From NCBI GenBank assembly GCA_030248295.1, contig JASANH010000134.1:1-64000 (forward strand): a DNA stretch of 64,000 nucleotides, written 5' to 3'. Both the position numbers and the translations under genes were made by a program. Below are positions 32,715 to 43,212 of this stretch, piece after piece. The first letter of the stretch is position 1; the number at the start of each line of letters is the position of its first letter. The stretch is from Mesodorylaimus sp. YZB2_4 (taxonomy: Eukaryota > Nematoda > Enoplea > Dorylaimida > Dorylaimidae). Below the pieces are notes generated by a model. That model saw only the letters and a list, made by a program, of their open reading frames with translations. It was not told where the DNA came from and searched no databases.

Positions 32715-32940
32715 CGAGGTGGGAGTCGAACCCTCCCCTCTAAGTGAACACCAAGCGTAACGACTCCCTTTCAGCAAACTCCTTTCTGCATATGCAGGAA
32801 GGGCGCATCGTTGCAATTACATTACGTGGCCGAACTCTATTTTTTCTTCTGTTTTCTTTTGCATTTTTATCGTGTAAGCACGGGCAGACATTTGGCTGAT
32901 AATTAGTCCTATGCAGGATCCTGCTGGTCGTTTCTTTGGC
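32715..32940 (-). repeat. repeat with tRNA-like end, copy 2
   Basis: Aligns with 30666-30940 and ends with the same box B-like GGTTCGACTCCCACCTCGG followed by a short A-run, as in a SINE or tRNA-derived pseudogene. No full cloverleaf can be drawn. Confidence 0.45.
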
Positions 32941-33262
32941 GTGTGCCATTTGCCTCGTAGGCACATACATGTCTGGTCTGCCTCAAAAGCATGTTTTATA
33001 TATTATGTACTTCGAATTCTGCCAGTAACACTGTATTTGGCAGAGAACCTAAGTTACTTGTTGTCCTTGCTGTCTGATTATGTTGAAAGGAACTTTTGGT
33101 AAACACAATTGACCGGTCGCAACTAGCACATTCAAAATGAGCAGGGTTTTTCACTAAATATACACATGAACAGTGTCCATGTGCTGCGAGTTTTTCAAGA
33201 TATCACTTAATTTCCTTTGACAATTAATCATCCTGCTTCGCAACCCTGGTAAGCGCAGCAGA
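32941..33262. other. no gene; downstream flank of gene A
   Basis: Nothing coding is recognised. The poly(A) signal region of gene A should lie here, but I could not fix it. Confidence 0.35.
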
Positions 33263-34489
33263 TCAAGGCTCGTAAGTGTAATGCCCGCAAGACGAATCTA
33301 ATTTGAATTGGCCTGATTCAGGACTATACCAAGAAAATAATTGGCAGTTTCCAGTTGATTGATACCAGTTAAAACTTCGACACCAGATGTAATCAGCGCA
33401 TTGATTGGTGCAAGATTGGAGTGGTATGCCACTCAGAGAAACCACGACGGATTCGTTCATGCATTTTGATCGGACTGGAGTGAAGTCTTGTTTTTGGTCT
33501 GAAAACGATTGAAAAATTTAGTTTTTTGGATTGAGACACGGTTGAAATGAGTTACTGGAGACAGTGCATAGTGCGAAAGGCTGACTGTCACAAAAGATGT
33601 CCTCATATATTTCTGGACTCGATCTTTTTAGGGAAATGCACGCTTCATTTGGTGTATACTCTTCCGTGTTTGATCCATTCCTTATCAATGTGGTGGCTCC
33701 AGTCAAGTTCTGATCTGGCAACCCATCGCCGTTGTACCAACGCACATTTGGCAAGTCTGACAGTCCATTGCTGTTTCCCATGGCCGCTGTCCAAATCGGG
33801 GCAGTCTGAAACATGAATGTTACTTCAGCGTAATGCGCTGTAAACTTGTCGTCTTTGTCTCAAAAACAATAAGCTACCCCAAATGCATCGAGGATGGACG
33901 CTGCTTCACTAAAAGTGTGAACTTGGGCAAGTGTGCCTCCGGTGCGATTACACAATTTGAAGGCATTGGCCCAAGTGGTCACAGAATACGACGCCCCATT
34001 CATGACTTTTCTTGGTTCTCCTGGCACATAGGCCAGATAGAAGCAGCGACCACCGTTGACCACGCCCTTGTATGTCTTGGTACAATCGGAAATGAAATCA
34101 GTTTGGTTGGCGTAACATTTTTGAGCTGCAAATAAAAAACTTTTCAAATCTAAATGGATTTGATCTTGCATTAAATCTTGCATCTTGCATCTTGCACTTG
34201 TATTAAATGAGAAAATTCTGCCAATTTCTGCAAGTCGTTTTCAAACTCAAATATCCCGACACTTATTACGCATTTATGCTACAGATTTTAAAAACAAACA
34301 GCTCCTTGCAAGAGTCCTGGCCCATCTGCGTGCCCGCATTTGGTAAATGTTCAGTTTAAGAGTCAAAAACTGCTTGATCGGACGTAAATTATAGTGTTGT
34401 AAGTGCAGAAAAAAAACTGGCTCACATGCGTTGGGATAATAAAATATTAACAAGAAAAATACTGTGCAAATCATCGCAGCTGTCGCCAT
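33263..34489 (-). CDS. secreted C-type-lectin-like + PAN/Apple protein (gene A), intact
   Basis: Four exons join in frame: 34489-34426 (phase 1), 34125-33878 (phase 0), 33805-33556 (phase 1), 33498-33263. Introns are 300, 72 and 57 nt, all GT-AG. The product is 265 aa. It has a signal peptide (MATAAMICTVFFLLIFYYPN). A CTLD follows with TDFISDCTKTYKGVVNGG, CFYLA, WANAFKLCNRTGGT, VRWYNGDGLPD and the closing EACISL...FCDSQPFALC cysteines. A C-terminal six-Cys PAN module ends it (CTNQCADYIWCRSFNWYQ, CQLFSWYSPES). The last exon is exactly 236 nt, as in gene B. An NLT sequon suggests glycosylation. Canonical EPN/WND sugar-binding motifs are absent. Likely an extracellular recognition or matrix protein. 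Its 5' half and upstream flank are duplicated at 14477-16490. Confidence 0.88.
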
Positions 34490-35841
34490 TTCAAAAATAG
34501 TTTGGAACTGATGTACATTCGCACACCTGACGCTTCGTGCTTACCTCCAGTAAAATAAACATATCAGAGAAAAAACATGTTTTCAATTCGAGAATCTTAA
34601 AGTACCTGGCGACTGTTGCTAACCGACTATAATTGTGGATTTTCACCCATTTCATGATCATGGTCGCTGATATAGTTAAGATGAAATTACAGCTTTTAAA
34701 AATAAACGAATGAATATATGCAGTATTCATTTCAGATATAGATTTCTGGAAGCTTCAAAAGCTAATTTGATGAAAACCTAGCGGGGCCGACTCGAATATG
34801 CACTTCTCGGGCACATTTAGTTTATCTAGGCTGCACTGGCGGTCGCTAATCGACCGATCTCAGTAGTTGTTGTGCATGGATACAGTTGCCATGCACTCAG
34901 ACTGAGTGTACCATATATGCTGGATGAAAAGCACGATGAGCCACGGTGGCTTATAGGCAGTTGGTTGCGGCGTTGGTTCTGCATTGCTTGGCTAGGCTGC
35001 AGCTCTATTCTGGCTGAAGATAGCAGTACTACGCCCACTCTCATTAATTCCAAAAAAGTCTGTTATGGCAGACTCAAAACTTTCAGACTAGCCAATGCAC
35101 ACAGCGGAACCCGGGCTTGGGATTGCTGGTCTACTCGGCCACAAGAAAAAAGGTGGCCTGACATGCTGCTCTCTGCACAGTCTGTGCTGATGGCAGAATC
35201 GAATCCAGTATTCTTCGGTGCTGTGTACTGCTGCTGCTCAGACAAGCTCTCAGAAGGCAGCTGAGCTGTTCCACACGAGCAAACTGAATATCCTAAAGCT
35301 GTAGCGCTTCGAGTAAGTGATATGGGTTCTCCTTACAGTACAAGCCTTAAACCTCGAGGGACACTCTCAACAATCTTTCCTTCCCTTCTTGCAGCTCCAT
35401 GTTCATGCTCATAATTAATCATAACAGTAATGATCATAACAGTAATGACATGCTCGAAAATGAAGGGACACATGGCACAAAATGATTCACCAAGCCGCGG
35501 CTTGAAACTTCCCAACTATGAGCATCTGCGAGCATAGACTGAGAGTTAGACACTTCTAGCCCAATAGTAGACCACGAGCACAGGATTGCATGGTCCTCTG
35601 CTTGTTGCCACATTTGGTCGTCCAGTTAATGTTCATGCAAATAAAGCAGCTTCTGCTCAGACACTTCTCCAAACAGTGGTTGCATAAGCAGTGGCCGAGT
35701 AGACCAGCCATCCTGAGCCCCGGTTCCACTGTGTGCATTGGCTGCTCTTAAAGTTTTGAGTCTGTCATAACAGACTTTTTTGTAAATAATAAGACCGTTT
35801 CCCGTTTTTTGCTACAAACTAGTTTAGCCCATAACACTTGT
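33797..35841. repeat. 2-kb segmental duplication, copy 2 (of 14477-16490)
   Basis: It contains exons 1-2 of gene A, its 5' flank and an inverted-repeat element, collinear with 14477-16490. Here the gene continues into exons 3-4, so this is the complete locus. Confidence 0.85.
35055..35810. mobile_element. inverted-repeat (MITE-like) element, copy 2
   Basis: Arms at 35055-35180 and 35690-35810 carry the AGTCTGTTATG/ACAGACT near-palindrome and the TGCACACAG.GGAACC block, as in copy 1 at 15713-16455. Confidence 0.55.
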
Positions 35842-37030
35842 TCCTACAACTGTGAGAATTGGAAAGGAGGCCTTCTTCCAGACCTCTGAAAAAGAGATCG
35901 TAAGACGAAACGCGAACCCGCGCCCATGCAATATTTCTAGTGTGAAGACCGCCTAGGGAACGACCTGTTTATAGTCAAAAACTCTTACCGCACTACCGTG
36001 CCTGTTCATTAAATGCGCAGATTTTTTGAATATGTACTTAGATATGATTGGGTACACAGATACTTAAAATATACAGGCGGCAGGAAAAACAACAAAAATA
36101 CTTCTTCGGTGCCTCTATCAGACCCGATACCATCTTTGAGTTGGCAAAAAGTCTAATCGTACGACCGCTCATACTCCTTGTTCCCAAAACATGCCCTATG
36201 GCAAAACAATAAGCTGGCATTAGTGACATCACGAGACGGGAAGCAGACGCAGGGAACAAATGGAAGTAAAAGTGGCATCATATCAGAGCCGAAGGCAGCC
36301 TAAGGAGAACTAGCTCATTCTCAGGGTGGTCTTGACTTCTTTATCTTCAGAGCATTCCATCAGAATCTGAAACAGAACACTCAGGATCCCTAAGTTCTAT
36401 CAGGTTATTATTAGCTTTAATTATCGTCAACAACATTATTTCACATCAAATAAAACATGTCCTGCCTATGAAAACTCCTATCCGCATCATTTATATTTGT
36501 TCGCATATTCTCAATTTGTTATCTGCAAATTTATTGCTGTACACCGAACCCTTCTTCGTGATAGCGCGCTGAGCCTAGCCAATCATTGCCGCTGCGCCTT
36601 AACCCGTTTAGTTGATGTTTCTAAACACCGCGCCTAAAACGAAAAAACAGAAACATTAGCGCCAGCTACTTTCGATTGTCGATAACTCAAGAATGACTGA
36701 AGTATGAAAGTTAATTTTTCGCAAGCTTTCCAAAATAGGTCAGATCTGCAATCATGTCGATTTTTAACGAAATCTGTCCAGTATTTGCCGAGCGACGGAT
36801 TAAAAAAGGCCGAAAAAATGACTAGGCCTTTTTTTAGGAGTATTGTAACATTTTAGAAATGAATGCTTTTGAAAAAGCTGTGTGAGAAGGCAGATTCTAA
36901 ATGAGTAAGCTTTCAGAAAAACCAAAATTCACTGCTGTACGGTGTCCGGCTGTTGATCTAGGTCGATCTTTATCCTCCTCCTCCTCCTCCTCCTTGTCTT
37001 CTCCTCCTGAACAAGAAATCGCGTATTCTG
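35690..37030. repeat. long inverted duplication, arm 1 (of 49795-50925)
   Basis: Reading this block backwards reproduces 49795-50925: the end of the unknown gene's last exon, its 3' flank, blocks such as GGTTATTATTAGCTTTAATT, and finally the MITE-like arm. Identity is moderate with many indels. The homology stops sharply at CGCGTATTCTGGA (37030 / 49795). Confidence 0.7.
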
Positions 37031-39228
37031 GACAACAGAGTGTTGACGACAACAGAGTGTTGAGCGCATAAAACTGGGATTTGGACCGATTGTGCTCCAA
37101 ATGTTGGAGCTTCCTTGATGACGTCCACTTAAATTCGTGAACCAACGGACTACCCGTACATCTAATTGTGATTTCCAAAACGCCATCGACGCGCTAAGCA
37201 GAGAGGACATGATTCGGGCATAAGTAATGCGCAAGTAATGTGAATAATGCTAATCGGCTTACCTTCATCTCTTGCTTCAGGGCATTTGGATCCAAGTTGT
37301 TGCGGGCGTCGCAACTGCTCACATAGCACTTTGACGAGATCAGTTTCACGAGCTGGTGAAACTCCACGATCCATCTGGAGAAGGAGATGCTAGTTGCAAC
37401 ATCAAAAAAACAAATTTCTGCAAAACTGACCTTCCATCGTTCACAATGTCCACCGCGTCGATTGTCTTCTGTTCTGCAGTTCGTCGTTTGCCACGTGGGG
37501 GATAAATCAGCCGACCATCCTTGGAAATTACTGGAGACTTTCCGACATGAAGGCGCACTTTCTTGCCTTTGCTGAACTCCTCATAGTAGCCGTCAGGGAA
37601 AAGACGTGTACTGTTGCTGTAATCGTACTCCATTGGCTCCTGTGCTTTCGCGCTGTCAATTCGTTCCCTACGCGCGACCGCTTCGTCGCTCAAATCAGGT
37701 GGCGCTGGCGACCGAACCCATCCGACATATTGGAAGCGTCATCGTCAGTCACCCGCGGCTCATGCCGAATGTGAAACTGGGCTTCTGCCTCTTCGCGTGC
37801 TGGATCAAACTCGTATGGGTCATATTCGTTGTCTGCCAGATCAGCATCGTCGATTTCAAATTCGTCGCCTATAATATGGGAATGCATCTAGCTAGAACCT
37901 TGCGGTTCTGTCATGCACTACGCGCCTAGGCATCCTGAATTCTGCGAGGACCTTATGAATAGGCGAACATTTTTGCCGACCAATCTCACTCATCGGAGGG
38001 GTTGCCTCTTAGACCTTCCCCGACAACATCTCAAGCATTCATCAAGCGCATCAAGAAAAATGGGATTTACTTACGTTTGTCGCAGAGGGTACCAGCTGCC
38101 ATGTGAATCGGTGCACGGCCTGATGGCATATCTATAAAGAAGGCGTCATAGCAAAAATCGTAACAAGGACACGCATGGAACCATGAAGTACCCCAATTGA
38201 AGACAACACCGACAGTAATGGGATTCCCAAGCCCAGAGCGCCCAGCGAATGGCAAGTTCGCCGAGCATAACAATGACAAATGCACATTTTTCTAGCCTTG
38301 GACTGGTATTCTCTAAACTACGTTAGTTTTTTCCTGACCCATCCTGGTCGGTCCAGGGGAGGGTCGATTTTTGGCCCTTTAGCCGCTGGCTAGGGGGCTT
38401 GTTAGGTGACTTTATCTTGCCCTCGCCTAGGGTCCATCCGAGATGCATGCAAGGCAAGGGTGCATGTCAGTTGCTACCCGAGATGTCGGCGGTTACCCCA
38501 TGGGGTAACCATACCCAGCCCGTGCCCCGTGAGGGGAGTCGCCGCCCCATATGGCCTCTCCTCGTTTATCGACACTGGAGGGATGAATGGTGAGTCACCA
38601 GCCGCCAGGCGTGCAAGGCGCAGAGAGAACTTCACCTAGTTCTCAGACGGCGAGAGTTGAACTCAGGGCCGACCAGTTTCCAGCTCTGCCAAGCAAACTG
38701 TGACACACGCCAGTACTTGTGCAGTTTAGGGGGCCTTTCACCGCTACACCACCAAGGCGGCTAACCTTCATAACTGTCTAATGTCTTACCTGCTTGGTTA
38801 TCGTTAGTTGCTGCCGCACCATTCAGCGCCCTAGAGCCAGAGCAAAGTTCTTGACCAACAAGACGACGTTGTTTTTTCTCCTGATCAGTTGTCTGTGCTG
38901 ATCGATGCTGCCCATAAATCTCTTCAACCACTCGAATGAAATATTTCATAAGATCGCGTCTAGTGACCAACACGCGATCTTGTTGAATTTGCTCCAGCGC
39001 TCGCACTTTTCCAGGATAAAGTTTGACTGTAAAAGCCATCAACTTTTCATCGTCTGATTTCGCCTTTCGTCCACCACCTGGCCTCCGAGTTTTAGGTAGC
39101 AGTAATACCGAGAATCAGACGATTTGTAACTTCACCCCTGACATAATGAATTACCTGGATCCAGCATCCGCAGCCTCGGCTTGGCATTCCCTCTGTGGCA
39201 CTTGCCGTTTCTTCTTATTCGCCTCCAT
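36897..39228 (-). CDS. unrecognised five-exon gene with one frameshift
   Basis: Exons: 39228-39155 (from ATG), 39082-38790, 37868-37431, 37374-37263, 37193-36897. All junctions are GT-AG and keep phase, which strongly supports coding. About 404 aa. Order: a basic start (MEANKKKRQVPQREC); PGGGRKAKSDDEKL then a helical segment (VLVTRRDLMKYFIRVVEEIY); an acidic block (EIDDADLADNEYDPYEFDP); KSPVISKDGRLIYPPRGKRR; a Cys-containing segment (WIVEFHQLVKLISSKC); VLEITIRCTGSPLVHEFKW; and a final poly-Glu tract. A one-base frame change is needed in exon 3 near 37705. That may be a true lesion or a sequencing error. The last two exons faintly recall the N-terminal region of animal Mutator-like transposases, but I do not assign a function. 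A SINE sits in intron 2. Confidence 0.6.
38640..38770 (-). repeat. SINE-B, tRNA-derived
   Basis: On the minus strand: GGTGTAGCGGTGAAAGG (box A-like) and GAGTTCAACTCTCG (box B-like) ~60 nt later. A non-tRNA body may continue to about 38300. It is in intron 2 of the 36.9-39.2 kb gene and differs from SINE-A. Confidence 0.55.
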
Positions 39229-41189
39229 TTCTGATCCTGCAAGAAAACTTGGGCAAACTGTGAAGAGATCTCATCATGATCAATCGTTCCGGAGGGTCAA
39301 ATCCCCTCACTGTCATTTTTACAACTGGCGGCACTTGTCTACTTTAGCGAGCCACCAAAAACCTTTAGCCCTTCTCACTGAAGTCACTCAGAATTTCATG
39401 ACGCCTCGCAGTAAAAATGTTTTTCAAGCATTATTCAGTATATCATCTTGCAAGTGAGAATATTTGCTAAGGAATCTTCTTTGAAAGATAACACAAAACG
39501 TAGAAGATGCGCACGAGGTTTCCTGGTCTCACTCATTCTAGAAAAGCAAGCAAAGAACAACAAACACTACTCCCCAACTCATCTCTGCTGACAATGGCTC
39601 TCCTCTACGGGTGTATCTCAGTGAAAATTCCGGCCTGATCAAAGTGTTTTCCTAGGTGGCCCTTGCAGCCGGTTGACCCGTCTTTATTGATTGGCCGCCC
39701 GCCCGATTGCGTTTAGGGCCTTTCCTCTTACTGGAAATGCCTACCTAGCTGACTATAGCACATATAGATTTATACCTACGTGCTTTAGACCTTATTTTCG
39801 GTCGACCGAAAACCAGTGAGACGCTCACCCTTTATAGGTGACAAGTTTTCACACAGCTTAGAAAACGATTTAAAAAATTTCTAGACCCGAACGGCCAAAG
39901 AAGCACATGAAAACACACAATGATACGACTGAACAAATGACCAGGTCATAAATCACCCGGATATTTCGAAATTGCAAAAAAACCTAATTAACAAAATGAT
40001 AACTGATTACACAGATCTTAGCACAAAGAGATGGCATTAATCCTTCGACCTTCAAAACGTCCTTCCTAACGCCTTTTCATATATTCACGCGTGTTATAGC
40101 CCAATTCTGCCCCCAACTCGGCGCAACTTTTCTTCCCTATGTTTTCCATAGGGCTCTCACGAAAATATACGGCCCCCTCCCCCCCGCCTATGGACGTAGT
40201 CTCTATCCCTAAGGTACGATATAAAAAAATATTCGCCAATTTTCCCTGCTGATCAATAGCTATAAAAATCCGAAGTCAAAAATTAATCCGTTTCTACTGT
40301 AAACCCAAAAATAATTCAGCATGCCCAAGATTCATTCTCTTGCCTGGAAAAATTGCCCTTCACACCTAAGTACGCAGCGGAAGAAAAATGAAAACTCCCT
40401 CATATGCTCCAATAACGGAAAACTGCCTTAAAATATGTCTAAATTTCGAAATATTCCCCAGAATAATTCAATCCCCTTCAATACATTCTATTCCATCAAG
40501 GAGTTGCTATATAAACGTACCCCATCCATACGCATCCCACACAAAATTTGGCAAACCCTTAGATTCCGCAATACTTTACAGGAAACTGCAGTGAAATCTA
40601 CTTGAATTTGAAAAAATTCGTCAAAATAATTAAATAATCGTCATCATTTTTTACTGCTTCGAAAACTTGCTTTACAAGCAGGTAACTAGGACGAAACATA
40701 TCAAAACTGCCGTACAATCCACAGTACAGTGTACTTTAACACTGAAATTGCACTGAATGTCCATGATCATTTTTCAGGATCTTAAACTCTGACCCACGCC
40801 TATGGAAGCGAGTTGTTCCAGCCGGTTACTTGCCCCTCACCATTTTTAGGAGAGGTGCGAAGTCGTCGAACTAGTGAAGTCCCGCCTCCAACAAGAAAGC
40901 AAATAAATCTAGAGGCGAACAGGGAGACATTGGCATCTGATTACGACTGGCAATGAGAGTTTATTACGGTGGTTATCTCATAACGGAATGTTTATGGCTT
41001 GTTCGCATAACAATTTGAATACCAAGTATGCTGCAAGAAAACACCAAAAAACCTCTCTTTTTCGGGCATGAAACACGAATTGACGCTTGTGATCAGGCTT
41101 GCTACTTGGTTTGCGAATGATTAAGGGGAGAGAAACTGCCGAAAGCAGACGTTGGTCATTGTCCACTGTTTTAGGCTGTGGAGGGTAAC
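39229..41189. other. no gene recognised
   Basis: About 2 kb without a convincing frame or motif. It would include the promoter of the minus-strand gene that starts at 39228. No TATA box was recognised. Confidence 0.4.
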
Positions 41190-41600
41190 AAGGGAACATC
41201 GCCAGCCGTCCAGTCGAACTTTGAGAAACCAAAAATTGTAATATCATCCTAGGTGCAAAAGAAAGCTGAAAGCAAAATATTAGAGGCGTCTGGCCAACTG
41301 GTCAGCAGTGGTCAGCGGATAAAGTCCAAAATTTTTGTGCGTGAACGAAGCTGAGCGTTGAGAAAAACACGCAGAGTTCTTTTCAAACTTGGTTTTTGGG
41401 TTCGGAGTTCCGAATTTCAGCTTCCAGCACTCGGGTTTGGGGTTTTCTCATGAAAAAAACAGCAGAATTCGAAAATTTTATTGCACTTTACGCGCTGAAG
41501 ACAACTGACCAGTTGGCTAGACGCCTCTTATGTTATGCATAGAGCTTTCTTTTGCACGTAGACATATTACAATTTTTGGTTTCCGAAAATTCGGTTGACT
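41190..41600. repeat. inverted-repeat unit with GGCGTCTGGCCAACTGGTCA ends
   Basis: 41190-41330 is repeated inverted at 41505-41600 and again, inverted, at 48168-48310; a short version occurs near 49630. All share (T)AGAGGCGTCTGG.CAACTGGTCAG followed by a TTGCACCTAGG/AAAAATTGTAAT block. This is probably a family of foldback or MITE-type elements. Confidence 0.55.
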
Positions 41601-41806
41601 TTGTTCGCTTGCAAGTCACAGTCTTCAGTAGCGCCAACAATTAGGCACATGGTGAAACATATTTAGGATTTTGTAGCCACTGTACATGGCGTGCATGCCA
41701 TACGTTCGAGAAGAGAAAGAAAGATCTCACAGTCAGTAGAAATGCATTCACCGTTTCCAGTAGGAGTAAACCCCTCGTGATATGAGTGATTGAGGAAACT
41801 CTAGGA

Positions 41807-42034
41807 GACAGCATCAGCCCACCTGGCGGATAGTGTGGAATAGGCGCTGTGGATTAGAGGGGTGCAAGGCAATTCGTTGATTGTAAGAACCAACTAGTTT
41901 CGGGCTCTACCCTCATCAGACACTTCGGTTTTGCGACTCCTTTTTGTTTGAAGCTCTGCAGTGCCTACTAGCTTTGCACCCCTCTGATCAACAGCGCCCA
42001 TTCCACATTATCCGCCAGGTGGGCTGATGCTGTC
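41807..42034. mobile_element. 228-bp foldback MITE
   Basis: 64-bp arms, 41807-41870 and 41971-42034, are inverted copies with about six mismatches. Both begin GACAGCATCAGCCCACCTGG. The 100-bp loop is non-coding. No clear flanking duplication is seen. Confidence 0.7.
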
Positions 42035-43166
42035 TTCAGCATTTGCTGTTTTTAGAAAACGTTTTTTTATGGCTATAATTTCCATCAAAAATTTGCTCAA
42101 ATGCATTACCATCGAGGCCTCCAAAAACCATTTCGCGCCCTTACTGATCGTGTGCGCATGTATCAGCGGTACCAGTTTGTACGGGCTTATCACATTCATG
42201 CATGCCGCCCACGCCACCCAGCGTTTCCATCGATCGATGCTCTGCGGCTTTGTCATCACAGTCGAACATGCCCCCGCGCCACAGCTTCTACTTGGTGACG
42301 CGTGGGCCTTGGCCGCCCCCAACACCACACCTCCCTCGCTATCTTCCTTTGTCGCTGCCTTGGCTACTAGAAGTGATAGCGATAATGTTAGTGATAGCAG
42401 TGATACAGATTATCAGTGGCTCTTGTGGAATGTTGGAACTAAGGCCTGTTGATGATGGAGGAAAAAGCATTAGAACATTCGGGATTTCAAAGTTTCTTGG
42501 AGCTACTGATAAGTTGATAAGAGACTGGTGAGACGCAGTGCTGGATACAGGGCCTTATAACTTTGATATCAAACCCTGTCGCTAGCAAGAATCAAGGATT
42601 CGCCTGCATTACAGAAAGTAGGTACACACACTCCGCCCAAAATCTGGACAAGTCCGTCCCTGAAATCGCACACACACACACACACTCCGCCCAAAATCTG
42701 GACAAGTCCATCCCTGAAATCGATTAATCGGTAAGTAGCAGGCAAACCATAGGTGCCATCGCAAAACTAAAACACCCAGACATGCCCCATATATGCGAAC
42801 AACATATATTCACCTGGTTGAGATACCGTCATTTACCAGATTTCAGAGTTATATCAAAACTTTCTAAAGGCTAAAAACTGCAAAAATAGGCTTCTCCAGT
42901 TTTCGGGCTCAGCCCTTCATTTTAGAATCGTGTGGACCATAGGAATGGTTCGAAAAATAGGGATGAGAGCGTACGGCCAACACCTGCTTGACACAGTGTC
43001 GCAAAGTTTAAGGTGTTTTTTTAACAAACGCACCTATGATAGAAAAAAATCATCTTTATAAAAACGCATTGCGCATTCGACATATGGTCGGACATATTTT
43101 TAAAATAAGCGGCAATAAATGTTGATCATTCTTGGCTTTGTCTTGTTTGCTGATCTGGGGCTCTGG
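42035..43166. other. non-coding with a local tandem duplication
   Basis: 42624-42668 and 42669-42722 are two copies of a CACACTCCGCCCAAAATCTG-type unit with a (CA)n run between them. The remainder shows no supportable gene. Confidence 0.5.
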
Positions 43167-43212
43167 TAGATCCCGAATCGGGTCAGGTATATTCGGGTCG
43201 GGTCGGGTCGTG
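43167..43212 (+). repeat. GGGTC-array repeat, copy 3
   Basis: It starts TAGATCCCGAATCGGGTCAG and then runs GGGTCGGGTCGGGTCG, as at 1490 and 14166. The flanking 43110-43160 and 43400-43460 share a second local repeat (GGCTTTG.CTTGTT.GCT.TCT.GGGGCTC). Confidence 0.5.

Noticed and set aside
42027-42452. 141-aa plus ORF
   Set aside because: It begins inside the foldback MITE and has no conserved motif.
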